Origin: Bdellovibrionales bacterium | Lineage (GTDB): Bacteria; Bdellovibrionota; Bdellovibrionia; Bdellovibrionales; UBA1609 | NCBI GenBank assembly: GCA_020850475.1 | Contig: JADZEO010000119.1 | Span: forward strand, 1-54,717 | DNA: 54,717 nucleotides | Direction: 5' to 3' | Shown: positions 25,667 through 34,043 of the stretch, piece by piece | How positions within the stretch are numbered: position 1 is the stretch's first letter | How the letters are laid out: each line of letters opens with the position of its first letter | Translations under genes and position numbers: made by a program | The notes under the pieces: model-generated | What the model was told of the DNA's origin: nothing | Database searches by the model: none | The model's input: the letters and a program-made list of their open reading frames with translations, nothing else

Positions 25667-25709
25667 GAGTGCCTATCGAAAACGCCTGATAGGTTCCAAA
25701 ATGGCACTC
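25667..25709. repeat. Nested inverted repeats between two minus-strand genes
   Basis: Outer arms GAGTGCC (25667-25673) and GGCACTC (25703-25709) enclose an inner pair CCTATC (25672-25677) and GATAGG (25688-25693). There is no T-run, so a terminator is unlikely. It could be a leader RNA structure or an operator for the metalloprotease gene. Confidence 0.35.
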
Positions 25710-25787
25710 TTCTAGACAGGAGTCGAGTCGTTCAAGCCGTCAGTCGGTAGATAATTTAGAATGGATCGAATCGATTAGGACCTTAGT

Positions 25788-25997
25788 TTAGTGGGCCGGA
25801 GGAGCGGCGTTGCGCTGGGGTTTTTTGGCCTTCATGCCTGAGTGATTCTTCCAGTTATAGTCAGGGCTACTTTGGTAGCGCTGCTGCCAACTCTCCCACT
25901 TTTCGGGGGGTAGATGATGGCGCACCTGACCTTTCTCATCGAAAATGTCGTTGTTCTTCCCAAACAAAAAATCTAAAAGCTTATTTACGATTCCCAT
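25788..25997 (-). CDS. Small hypothetical protein (69 aa)
   Basis: A 69-residue soluble protein that begins with an amphipathic segment (GIVNKLLDFLFGK), has HHLPPEKWESWQQRYQSSP in the middle and ends basic and Pro-rich. The composition is coding-like and Trp-rich. No family known. It is divergent from the O-methyltransferase gene. Confidence 0.6.
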   Translation of the reverse strand: MGIVNKLLDFLFGKNNDIFDEKGQVRHHLPPEKWESWQQRYQSSPDYNWKNHSGMKAKKPQRNAAPPAH

Positions 25998-26077
25998 AGT
26001 GGAGCCAGTTTAACCACTCTAAAGCCCAAATGCAAATGGGGAGTCGAACCAACCCCCGTGGACTGAAGGGAAGTCAA

Positions 26078-26737
26078 ATGGACAAATCATTCGGAAATTC
26101 AGACGAGGCAATCGGAAGTTATGTCTATAAATTGCTCGGCCCCGAAGATCAGGTGCTAGAGGCGGCGCGCAAGGAAGGGGCTGCGGCCGGAATGCCGGCC
26201 ATTCAAGTGGGTGGGCTTGATGGCCGCCATCTCGAGGTATTCGCCGCAATGTCGAGAGCTCAAAAGGTGGTCGAAATTGGCACTCTTGCCGGCTACTCGG
26301 GGATTTGCTTGCTAAGAGGAATGAACCCGTCAGGGCATCTTTACACCTTTGAGTGGTCGCCACTGCATGCTCAGGTGGCCTTGCGTAATTTTAAAATGGC
26401 CGGAGTCGAAAACCGCGTGACGTTGTACGTGGGTGAGGCTTTAGAGCGGCTTCCGCAAATTGAAAGTGAAGGTCCTTTTGATTTGGTCTTTATCGATGCC
26501 GACAAAGGCAACTATCCCGCCTACCTCGAGTGGGCAGAAAAAAATCTGCGTTCAGGGGGAGTGGTTGTGGGCGACAACACCTTTGCCTTTGGCCGAATCG
26601 CCCAGGAGCCACCCCGCGAAGACGCGCCCTCGGTTATGGCGCTTCGCAAGTTTAACGCCATGTTGGCTGAGTCTCCTCGCTGGCGCACCACCATCTTTCC
26701 GACTGGGGAGGGACTCACCGTCGGAGTCAAACGCTGA
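26078..26737 (+). CDS. SAM-dependent O-methyltransferase (caffeoyl-CoA type)
   Basis: A 219-residue enzyme from ATG 26078, which follows GGGAAG; an earlier start at 26030 adds residues with no family likeness. It shows the SAM motif VVEIGTLAGYSGICL, an acidic strand (YTFEWSP), and the metal/SAM motif FDLVFIDADKGNYPAY, then GGVVVGDNTFAFGRI. This is the order of class I, metal-dependent O-methyltransferases of the caffeoyl-CoA group (family 3). Cytoplasmic. The substrate is unknown. Confidence 0.9.
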   Translation: MDKSFGNSDEAIGSYVYKLLGPEDQVLEAARKEGAAAGMPAIQVGGLDGRHLEVFAAMSRAQKVVEIGTLAGYSGICLLRGMNPSGHLYTFEWSPLHAQVALRNFKMAGVENRVTLYVGEALERLPQIESEGPFDLVFIDADKGNYPAYLEWAEKNLRSGGVVVGDNTFAFGRIAQEPPREDAPSVMALRKFNAMLAESPRWRTTIFPTGEGLTVGVKR

Positions 26738-26827
26738 GCCCCTGCCCCTACCCAGGCACCACAATTGCACCTCTCGTGGCGGACGCGCCCATGCTCGTTT
26801 GGACCTCTTAATAGTGGAGACGAGGGA

Positions 26828-27841
26828 ATGCCTGTACTTACAAGAATTTGCGTGATCTTCAGTGGAATTCTCTTCAGCTACTCAGTTAAGGCCGAGACTT
26901 ACCATTTTTCACAAACTGATGGCTTCCTTCCGATAGAGAACACCGGGGGCGTATTTCGTTCTGAGAAGGAGTGTCAGTTAGGATTTTCCTCAATCTCAGA
27001 GAAATTTAAAACTATCCTGCAAACGGAGAACCTTCGATTTGCCTGTCAGCTAGATCAATCGATAAAACCACGCTACCGCTTGGTTGTCGAAACCATCGGG
27101 TCAAGAAACTCCGCAAGACTTAACCTTTATTTTATTAAATTATCTCGCCGACTTTTCGTGCCGACGCTAAGAAACCAAATTGCAAATTGGATCCAGCAAA
27201 ACGAACTGGACTTAGGGGTTCGGTTAATTCTAGAAGTCGATGCAGGCCTATTCGTTATGGCTGAAAGAATGCCCCTGATAGGCTCAGTCGGATTAAAGGC
27301 CCAGTCCATTGAAGACTGTCTGTATTTGGCCGACAAACTTCACTCGCTGGCTTCCACCAAAATTAATAGACCTCTTTTGACCGCGTGCGACTTTTGGGTT
27401 CTCGGGCGAGAGTATGATTTTGCAAACACCTATCCCGTAGCTGATAAAAAACAATGGGATCGAGTTAGGCCCGCCTTTACTGTGGAGAGAGTTCCCGTAA
27501 AGTTCGGATGGGCTAGCGTTTTGAGGATGTCTCGTAATGACTACCATCCTTTTACCGGGAATCGCGATGTTCCAATTTACAGTGCGACCGTGTTCTGGCT
27601 TAATTTTATTGGCCAAAATTTTGATCAAGCGCGAGTCATAGAACGAGAAGTTGAGTCTCCCGAAAAGTCTGAGGGTGGTTTCTCGGAGCTGAAACATTGT
27701 GAGTCTCATTTGAGCAGCATTGGGAATGACCTGGAATTTCAAAGTAAAGAACGTCGTCCCGCACCTAGGTTACAAGACCACTGCTCTTTTGCCTTCTCTA
27801 AAGGGTACTTTAAATATATCCCAGTTCGACTTGAGTTTTGA
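26828..27841 (+). CDS. Exported protein with three Cys-pair repeats
   Basis: A 337-residue protein from ATG 26828 (GAGGGA just before it; 26765 is an unlikely earlier start). The signal peptide is TRICVIFSGILFSYSVKAE. Three stretches share a similar plan of Cys, about 25-28 residues, Cys: one starting FRSEKECQLGFSSISEKF, one at SIEDCLYLADKLHSL and one at ELKHCESHLSSIGND. Each may form one disulfide-closed module. The DNA looks more A/T-rich than the neighbours. No family recognised. Periplasmic or secreted; function unknown. Confidence 0.7.
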   Translation: MPVLTRICVIFSGILFSYSVKAETYHFSQTDGFLPIENTGGVFRSEKECQLGFSSISEKFKTILQTENLRFACQLDQSIKPRYRLVVETIGSRNSARLNLYFIKLSRRLFVPTLRNQIANWIQQNELDLGVRLILEVDAGLFVMAERMPLIGSVGLKAQSIEDCLYLADKLHSLASTKINRPLLTACDFWVLGREYDFANTYPVADKKQWDRVRPAFTVERVPVKFGWASVLRMSRNDYHPFTGNRDVPIYSATVFWLNFIGQNFDQARVIEREVESPEKSEGGFSELKHCESHLSSIGNDLEFQSKERRPAPRLQDHCSFAFSKGYFKYIPVRLEF

Positions 27842-27861
27842 TCGAACGATTCGCAGTAATC

Positions 27862-28548
27862 CTAAGCTTTGCGCTTTTTTCTCGTGGATCGAAGAGTTGA
27901 CCGTTTAATAGAAACCTTCTTGCGTTTGGACGGCTCGGCCGACACTCGCTTTTTATTTGAAGCAGAAGGGTTTGCTTTCGGGAGTTGAGTTCCAACGGAG
28001 ACATACTTGGCCGGATCGCGCAAATAAGCTTCAACGGCCTTGAGCATCTTGGCCGGAATCAGGGGTTTGAGAGGTTGTGGAACCTCAGCGAAATGTTTAA
28101 GTGCATCTTTAATGCGACCATCCCACTCCTCAACTTGCTCTTGGCTTTGACTGAACACGGGGCAAACAAACTTTTCGCAACTAGGTTGAAACCCATGTTG
28201 GCGGGTAAAAATGCGGTAATCGTCGGTGACTTCTTCGCCGGGTTGGATGTCATTGATCGCGATCCCAAACACATAACCCGTCGTGAGGGTGTTGGAGTAA
28301 CAGCAATGATTCATGAATTTGCCGAGGTCCCAACAAATAATCAAATTGCCGGAATTGTCTTCGTAGGAGTATTTGTCAATCATGCTGCGCATGGGTTCTT
28401 TTTCTTGTTCGAGAATTTTGCGCGGAAGCACGATCTCCAAAGGGTCAAAGGCATAGGTCACCGTTCCCTTGGGAATGAACTCGGTGGCAAAAAGTCCGTA
28501 GCCGATATCGTCTGAGATCCACTTGATGCGAAGGCTCGGAAGAATCAT
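27862..28548 (-). CDS. SET-domain lysine methyltransferase-like protein with basic tail
   Basis: A 228-residue protein. The SET domain has GYGLFATEFIPKGTV (16-30), the pseudoknot motif NHCCYSNT (80-87) and GEEVTDDY (104-111, with the usual catalytic-site Tyr111), followed by Cys124 and Cys129 where a post-SET zinc site is found in relatives. SET proteins transfer methyl groups from SAM to lysine side chains. Residues 199-228 are a tail with 15 Lys/Arg in 30 positions, like a histone tail, and could bind nucleic acid or be its own substrate. No partner gene is adjacent. Target unknown. Confidence 0.85.
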   Translation of the reverse strand: MILPSLRIKWISDDIGYGLFATEFIPKGTVTYAFDPLEIVLPRKILEQEKEPMRSMIDKYSYEDNSGNLIICWDLGKFMNHCCYSNTLTTGYVFGIAINDIQPGEEVTDDYRIFTRQHGFQPSCEKFVCPVFSQSQEQVEEWDGRIKDALKHFAEVPQPLKPLIPAKMLKAVEAYLRDPAKYVSVGTQLPKANPSASNKKRVSAEPSKRKKVSIKRSTLRSTRKKRKA

Positions 28549-28648
28549 GGGTCTTAGCCCAAGACGACAAGACTGTCGAAGCGGGGCTCCTTTTGCCTAG
28601 ATTGTTCCACAATTTCCGGAAATGGGTAGTCTAGCCTGACGTTCTTTG

Positions 28649-29182
28649 TCACAAAAAGAAGTGAGCAAACCAATCGGTCAGATCAACGGCCGCGCCACCA
28701 GGAGTGAGGTAACCGACTCCAACGGGTTCACCTACATCAAGTAGACTGTCACCATCGCTGTCCAAGTGGGCACAAACACGATACTGTCGCCTTTCCAAAG
28801 TTCCCACCGACTGGCCCAGGTCTCCCACCCAGGCGCTTACGGTTGCGCGAACGGCAAGACCATCGAAGCTCGAGGTGGTGCTACCTGAAGCGTCAAACCC
28901 AAGGGCGAAGGGAGTGCCATTGAGGGATTGGATAAAGGATTCGCAGTTCACTTCCTGATCGGCTGAAAGCCCCACGCGAATCGTTTTGCCGCTGGAGTTG
29001 CAGGCGGGTGCGGAATCAACGGGGCACTCCACTTCGACATTTTGAATGACCGCCGTAACCGAGGAGCCACCCCCGCCCCCGGTGGGCAAGCACCCCGCCA
29101 CTAAGAACGGTAACTGGACGAACGCGAGCCAGAGAACAGTACGAAACCGATTACGAATATTTGCAGGCGGCTTGGGGCTCAT
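28649..29182 (-). CDS. Lipoprotein of unknown function
   Basis: A 177-residue protein. The hydrophobic start leads to a lipobox LVAGC with Cys31, then a Gly/Ser linker. The rest is beta-rich with two Cys pairs (ECPVDSAPAC and an internal NCESF/RVCAHL). The segment DSDGDSLLDVGEP resembles a calcium-binding loop of the dockerin or thrombospondin-3 type, read by eye. It is probably anchored to the outer or inner membrane facing the periplasm. No family known. Confidence 0.7.
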   Translation of the reverse strand: MSPKPPANIRNRFRTVLWLAFVQLPFLVAGCLPTGGGGGSSVTAVIQNVEVECPVDSAPACNSSGKTIRVGLSADQEVNCESFIQSLNGTPFALGFDASGSTTSSFDGLAVRATVSAWVGDLGQSVGTLERRQYRVCAHLDSDGDSLLDVGEPVGVGYLTPGGAAVDLTDWFAHFFL

Positions 29183-29191
29183 AGGACGAGG

Positions 29192-29226
29192 CTAAAATAA
29201 AAAACCCGGAAGGACAATCTTCCGGG
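29192..29226 (-). terminator. Rho-independent terminator
   Basis: On the minus strand: an 8-bp stem CCCGGAAG/CTTCCGGG (29226-29219 and 29212-29205) with a 6-base loop, then a T-rich run. It ends the transcript of the 29282 gene, just before the lipoprotein gene. Confidence 0.9.
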
Positions 29227-29281
29227 TCTGATCAATGAACCAATACAATCGTACGTCTAGGCTTTGCCCAGCGGCGGTTTG

Positions 29282-30211
29282 TTACCGAACCACTCCGAGC
29301 AGGACCGCATAGCGACCCCGGCTCCCAAAGGCCTGTGGGGAAGTTGCGGTGATCATGACGCGATCAACGTTGCGCAGGGTTTCGAGGCGAGCGCGGCGAC
29401 TTTCGCCTTGGCGAACGGTTCCCTCGAGTTCCCAAAGGCGGCGGTGTTCGCCGTTACCAAAAACCACGACGGCTTCCAAGATGTCGACTTTTTCATCGCG
29501 GCCTTCAATGATGATTTCGGCGACGGCAGGTTGACGAGCAGCGAAGGTTTCGCTGTCTTGGATAAACTTCTCTACCTTATCCGAACCAATCTCGATCAGG
29601 GTCAGGCGGGGAGGAAGGGGCGGGTTTGGCGGAAGCGGCGGACGCATTTCGCGACGGCTCAATTGAACGATGACGCTTCGAACTTTAATCTCGCCATTCA
29701 AGTGAATTTGCCACGGGCCTTCGCTCATCCAATCAAAATTAGTGAGTTCAACGTTATCAAAGGTGTAAGGAAGGGGGCTAAAAAAGTCGCGAGGATCTCC
29801 GCCTACCGTTCGGCGGTCCTGGGTGCGATTGTCGACTGTCAACTCGGCTTGGCCTCGGCCCATCTTTGACTTGGCAATCAGGCGCACGCTGTCGAGTTTA
29901 AACTCCTCAAGTCTTAAGTAAGGATGTTGCGCATTGAGCTCGCGGCGCAAAAAGATGGTTCCCGATCCAGAAAAATGGCGATCGCCAAATTGCAGTTCGA
30001 CGGACTCGCCCCAACCCGGGCGCTCAGGAGGCAGCGGACGCTCTGGCGGCAAGGGCCGCTCGGGATACAAGGGACCAATCGGCGGAACAGGATGTCCGGG
30101 CCGAAGCGGCTGGCCGGGAACATTAGGTCCAATTCCAAATTGATCGGCAGATGCACCGGTGATAACGACGAAACTCATTAGGCTCAGTAAGCCTGCAAAG
30201 ACTTTTTTCAT
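29282..30211 (-). CDS. Exported protein with Pro-rich linker
   Basis: A 309-residue protein from ATG 30211, which follows GAGGGGG; a start nine codons upstream is less likely. The signal peptide is KVFAGLLSLMSFVVITGASA. Next comes a Pro-rich stretch with repeats of LPPERP (about 45-65), then two beta-rich parts separated by another Pro-rich linker (PPLPPNPPLPP). The C-terminus (GRYAVLLGVVR) is strand-like. No family recognised. It is probably periplasmic or surface-exposed. It has its own terminator. Confidence 0.7.
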   Translation of the reverse strand: MKKVFAGLLSLMSFVVITGASADQFGIGPNVPGQPLRPGHPVPPIGPLYPERPLPPERPLPPERPGWGESVELQFGDRHFSGSGTIFLRRELNAQHPYLRLEEFKLDSVRLIAKSKMGRGQAELTVDNRTQDRRTVGGDPRDFFSPLPYTFDNVELTNFDWMSEGPWQIHLNGEIKVRSVIVQLSRREMRPPLPPNPPLPPRLTLIEIGSDKVEKFIQDSETFAARQPAVAEIIIEGRDEKVDILEAVVVFGNGEHRRLWELEGTVRQGESRRARLETLRNVDRVMITATSPQAFGSRGRYAVLLGVVR

Positions 30212-30399
30212 ATTTTCCCCCTCAGGATCGTTGGTCACAAGATGAACTTGTGTTCAGGCCCAGGCATAGCAGGGACTGTGCCACGATCAGAACCAAACTG
30301 TTGGGAGGAGAAAAACTTTTCTGGGGTCAAACTGACCCGCACAAGGGCGGATCAGTATCAAGATGTTACCATTGAATTTTTTATTCAGCCGGTCGGCAC

Positions 30400-30732
30400 T
30401 TAGCTGCAGGTCAGGTTCACACAAGAGTCAATAAAGTCTTGACCGCGGTCGGTATCGACGTTTTGGCCGCGAACGGTTTCAAAGAGTGAAACTCGTTTAT
30501 CAAAGCACTTTTCTGCTGCATCGGCTTGGGCGGCGTGGGGCGAATCACCTTTACCAACGATGGTGCCGACATCACCTGAGATGTACCTGCAAACGAAGGT
30601 TTTGGGCGCCTCGTGCTTTTCTGGTTCTGCGTGCGAGGAGACTGAACCAAAGTGGCGAGTGCCATTGGCCAGAGCCTCGTGAGCTGCGAGTAAAAATAAA
30701 ACCGTCGCGATAACAGTGAGAGCTTGTTTCAT
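30400..30732 (-). CDS. Small exported protein (110 aa)
   Basis: A signal peptide (QALTVIATVLFLLAAHEALA, cut near residue 22) is followed by about 88 residues with four Cys (FVCRY, EKCFDK, DSCVNLTCS), which fits two disulfides. No family recognised. It stands alone; the 190 bases downstream and 199 upstream contain no other gene. Confidence 0.7.
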   Translation of the reverse strand: MKQALTVIATVLFLLAAHEALANGTRHFGSVSSHAEPEKHEAPKTFVCRYISGDVGTIVGKGDSPHAAQADAAEKCFDKRVSLFETVRGQNVDTDRGQDFIDSCVNLTCS

Positions 30733-30931
30733 AACTCACTCCTTCTGCTGCAAGAGAGAGCAAAGGGAGAGCCAAGTGGCACCTGAGTTTTCAAGCTAAG
30801 TTACTGAAAATACATATGATTATTAACTAAACAAGGCCCCAAAAATGTCACTTAAGAGGGTTTGGCCGTTTTCGGGCGAGCGGTTGATCAGCTTCTGGAC
30901 ACCTTGGTCCCATCTGAGGTAGGCAGGCGCT

Positions 30932-31786
30932 ATGACGTCCATCTCCTCAGTGTTACCCGATTTGTATCATCGGATCTTGCCCAGCGAGGTCTTGGAGTTG
31001 CGTGTGCGCGAGTCACTCGCCACCTGTGACGATTGCGTTAAAGTCCAAAAAGGGGCCCGCCCACAGTACCAAGCAGCCCTTAAGTGCTGCACCTTTTACC
31101 CGATCCTCGCCAACTACTTGGTGGGGGCAATCCTAGCTGAGGCGCCCGGCCAGGCGCAGTCGCTGATTCGGCGTCAGCTGGAGCAGGGGCAATTTGTGAT
31201 TCCCGTGGGATTGGGTCCGGCGCCGGCCTATCAGTGGCGGTACGTCAACAAGCGCCCCGAGGAGTTTGGTAACAACGCGGATTTTTTGTGTCCCTATTAT
31301 CAGCGGGACTCGGGGGGCTGTACGATTTGGCAATTTCGCAGCTCCGAGTGTCGGTCATTTTTTTGCGTCAGTGAATCAGGTGTCGCCGGTGAAGAGTTTT
31401 GGCGGAGATTTAACGAAATGCTCTATTTTGTAGAGATCAATTTGAGCCAAGCTTACTTGCTGGAGCGAGGTTTCTTGCCGCAGGATTTTAAGTCCCAGAT
31501 GAATCTGTTGCGACGATCTGAGTTTAAGGATGGCGACGGGACCAATTGGTTTTTGAGTCAGACGGAGAGGCAAAAAATTTGGGATCACTGGTGGGGGCGT
31601 GAAATTGAATTTTTCTTAGGTGGAGCCGAGTGGGTGCGGTCCCTCACGACGGCTGAATGGCAGCGAGAGTTTGGGCGAGAATTTAAACCCTATGTTGAGG
31701 CGGTAAGAGAAAGCTTTCGGCGGACGACTTGGAAGGGCAGCACCACTTCTCGGCCAACTAAGCCCGGTTTGCCAATATCGCCTTAA
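30932..31786 (+). CDS. YkgJ-like Cys-cluster protein
   Basis: A 284-residue protein with two Cys groups. The first is CDDC (32-35) with CC at 52-53; the second runs LCPYY, CTIW, ECRSFFC. This spacing is like the YkgJ/UPF0153 family, thought to bind zinc or an iron-sulfur cluster. No signal peptide, so it is probably cytoplasmic. Its 3' end overlaps the convergent sufE gene by 29 bases; Fe-S assembly next door may be related but could be chance. Confidence 0.75.
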   Translation: MTSISSVLPDLYHRILPSEVLELRVRESLATCDDCVKVQKGARPQYQAALKCCTFYPILANYLVGAILAEAPGQAQSLIRRQLEQGQFVIPVGLGPAPAYQWRYVNKRPEEFGNNADFLCPYYQRDSGGCTIWQFRSSECRSFFCVSESGVAGEEFWRRFNEMLYFVEINLSQAYLLERGFLPQDFKSQMNLLRRSEFKDGDGTNWFLSQTERQKIWDHWWGREIEFFLGGAEWVRSLTTAEWQREFGREFKPYVEAVRESFRRTTWKGSTTSRPTKPGLPISP

Positions 31787-32195
31787 AGGCCGTAGCGTAA
31801 TACATCATTTGGCGAATCATCGAGAGCAGACCATTGGCTCGGCTGGGCGAAAGGTTCGCCTCAAAACCAATTTCTTTAATGAAGGTCGGTGCCGAATTTA
31901 AAATCTCTTCCGGGGTCGCTCCTGAGTAAACCTTCACCAAGAGGGCGACGAGCCCGCGGACAATCATGGCATCGCTGTCGGCTTCAAAGATGATGTGGTT
32001 TTGCTCGTCCAAACGGGCCAAGAGCCAAACCTGGCTCTGGCAACCTTTGACTTTGTAGTCTTCGAGTTTCTTTTCATCCGGCAACGAGGGCAGCTCTTTG
32101 CCAATCGCGATAACTCGCTTGTAGCGGTCTTCCCAAGTCTTGATCTGGGCGAATTCCTCGATCAGCTGCCTTTGGCGATCATCGACCCGGGACAT
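31758..32195 (-). CDS. sufE: SufE family Fe-S assembly sulfur acceptor
   Basis: A 145-residue SufE-like protein that accepts persulfide sulfur from the cysteine desulfurase SufS. The active loop VKGCQSQVW places Cys52 as the sulfur acceptor. The fold pattern LVALLVKVYSGATPEEIL and a C-terminal helix are typical. Cytoplasmic. No other suf gene is nearby. It is 15 bases downstream of yebC. Confidence 0.93.
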   Translation of the reverse strand: MSRVDDRQRQLIEEFAQIKTWEDRYKRVIAIGKELPSLPDEKKLEDYKVKGCQSQVWLLARLDEQNHIIFEADSDAMIVRGLVALLVKVYSGATPEEILNSAPTFIKEIGFEANLSPSRANGLLSMIRQMMYYATAFKAILANRA

Positions 32196-32209
32196 GTAAC
32201 CTCGTTGGC

Positions 32210-32914
32210 CTAGGCCAGTGTGGCGTGAACTCGGTGAGTGTCATCGTTGTCTTCAAGGGCTTCGAGAAACTCATGCACTTCCTTGGTTTGGTCGGGCGTT
32301 AGCTCCGTCAGGTTCTTGGGCTTAAAGCTGAGTTCGGCTGTCGTGATCTCCCAGCCCCGCGATTGGAGAGACGTGCGAATGGCATCTAAATCTTCAGGGG
32401 CGCCATAAAAACTGAAAACGCCATCGTCAGGTCCCGCGACTTCATTGGCTCCAGCCTCAATGGCCTCTTCTTCGGGATCAAAGGATCCGGATTTTTTTCC
32501 TTCCACCAGACTCACACGATCAAACATCCAAGCCACACTGCCGGACTCGCCCATCATGCCGCCATGTTTGCGAAAGAGACTGCGAATATCAGTGACCGTG
32601 CGATTTTTGTTATCGGTTTGGCACTCAACAATCACGCCCACTTGATGAGGGGCAAATCCTTCGTAGGCGGTTTCCTCAATGATCGCATCATCATCGCCGA
32701 TGCCAGCGCCCTTTTTGATGGCGCGTTCAATGGTATCTTTAGGGCAACTGGCGGCCTTGGCTTGCGCCACGGCAAGCGCCAACCGGGAATTGGCTGCGGG
32801 ATCAGGGCCACCGAGTTTTGCCGCAACGGCGATCTCTCGCGCAACCTTGGTAAACAATGCGCCTTTTTTTTGCGAAACCAGGACCTTGTCTGCTTTTTTC
32901 CAGCCTTTTCCCAT
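32210..32914 (-). CDS. yebC: YebC/PmpR family protein
   Basis: A 234-residue protein. ATG 32914 follows AGAGG and gives the typical N-terminus GKGWKKADK; an earlier start at 32941 adds nine residues. Family features are FTKVAREIAVAAKLGGPDPAAN, KDTIERAIKKG, YEGFAPHQVGVIVECQTDNKNRTV and the GGMMGESGSVAWMF region. YebC-type proteins act in translation or transcription control. The normal length is about 240. Confidence 0.93.
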   Translation of the reverse strand: MGKGWKKADKVLVSQKKGALFTKVAREIAVAAKLGGPDPAANSRLALAVAQAKAASCPKDTIERAIKKGAGIGDDDAIIEETAYEGFAPHQVGVIVECQTDNKNRTVTDIRSLFRKHGGMMGESGSVAWMFDRVSLVEGKKSGSFDPEEEAIEAGANEVAGPDDGVFSFYGAPEDLDAIRTSLQSRGWEITTAELSFKPKNLTELTPDQTKEVHEFLEALEDNDDTHRVHATLA

Positions 32915-32985
32915 AACTTTAACCTCTGGGGATGTTTGCAATAGGCGTTAATATTTGCCGTAGAATCGAAAAAAATCAAGCCTTG

Positions 32986-33723
32986 TCAGATTTGCTCATG
33001 GCGTCCGAGGTAGCGCCACTGACCTTCTTTCAGCTTTCCTAGGCGAAGTTGCCCGATGCGGACCCGTTTGAGCGAAACGACTTTGAGCCCGACCGCTTCA
33101 CACATCCGGCGAATTTGCCGCTTACGCCCCTCGATCAGAACAAATTGCAGGAGTCCAGGTTGGAGTTCTTTGACTTGGGCTCGTTTTAGCGGTTTGTCAT
33201 CGAGAATCAAACCAAACTCCAGGCGGTCGAGAATTTTTGTCGCGATCTCGCCTTCAACGCGAACCAGGTACTCTTTTTCAATCCCACTATCTTCACCGAT
33301 CACTTTTTTTGCCAGAACTCCATCTTGGGTCAAAATTAACAAACCCTTGGAATCGATATCGAGTCGCCCGGCCGGGGAGAGACCGCGGCGATGAGAGGGT
33401 TGAAACCGGTTTTGCTTTCGGTCCTGAAGATCTTGATTGGAAGCTTCAATTAAGCGCGTGGCCAGGGGATAGGGATCGTCCGACGGTGACGACAAATAGC
33501 CTATGGGTTTATTGAGGATCACGGTCACCTTTTGATCGAGGTGTTTTTGACCGGCGGGAGCAAGGGTGATTTCTGCATCGGGAGAAACTTTGCTGCCCAA
33601 TTGATCGACGACCATGCCATCGACTCGCACCAGGCCCTTGGCAATGAGTTCATCGGCCTCTCGGCGGGAACAGAGTCCGCGATTGGTCATGAGTTTTGAG
33701 AGACGGATAAACTCGTCACCCAT
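32986..33723 (-). CDS. RsuA/RluB-family rRNA pseudouridine synthase
   Basis: A protein of about 245 residues. An N-terminal S4 RNA-binding domain (FIRLSKLMTNRGLCSRREADELI) is followed by the synthase domain: VILNKPIGYLSSPSDDPYP, the catalytic AGRLDIDSKGLLILTQDG with its Asp, and IEGRKRQIRRMCEAVGLKV. It isomerises uridine in rRNA; RluF or RluB type cannot be told. I prefer ATG 33723; GTG 33735 is also possible. Upstream of yebC by about 70 bases. Confidence 0.93.
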   Translation of the reverse strand: MGDEFIRLSKLMTNRGLCSRREADELIAKGLVRVDGMVVDQLGSKVSPDAEITLAPAGQKHLDQKVTVILNKPIGYLSSPSDDPYPLATRLIEASNQDLQDRKQNRFQPSHRRGLSPAGRLDIDSKGLLILTQDGVLAKKVIGEDSGIEKEYLVRVEGEIATKILDRLEFGLILDDKPLKRAQVKELQPGLLQFVLIEGRKRQIRRMCEAVGLKVVSLKRVRIGQLRLGKLKEGQWRYLGRHEQI

Positions 33724-33893
33724 GGGTGTGACCACCGTCTGAAGCTAAGAAAAAACTGCTCTCGACTGATACAAAGGGCGTTTCACAATGGGAAACATCA
33801 CTCAAAAGTGTCAAATTTTCCTCATCATTTTCAAACATTGATTAGAATTAATCTGTGGGGTCTTTGGTGGGACCCTGTAATTGGTAGGAGTAT

Positions 33894-34037
33894 ATGAGTC
33901 AAAAAGTGGTACGTCAGCAGAAATCCGCGCTCTCTCACATATGGCGATGGATTGACTTCATTCAGAGTTTTGCGCTCTTTTCGGCCGTAACCGTCGTGCT
34001 TGCGACTTTTGTGTATCTCTTGGTCTCTAATTCCTAA
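33894..34037 (+). CDS. Small single-TM protein (47 aa)
   Basis: ATG 33894 lies four bases after TAGGAG and encodes 47 residues. A basic, Trp-containing start (KVVRQQKSALSHIWRW) is followed by one hydrophobic helix (FALFSAVTVVLATFVYLLV). It is likely an inner-membrane protein with the N-terminus inside. No family known. Too short for routine gene calls but with a good start site. Confidence 0.55.
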   Translation: MSQKVVRQQKSALSHIWRWIDFIQSFALFSAVTVVLATFVYLLVSNS

Positions 34038-34043
34038 TTGGGG

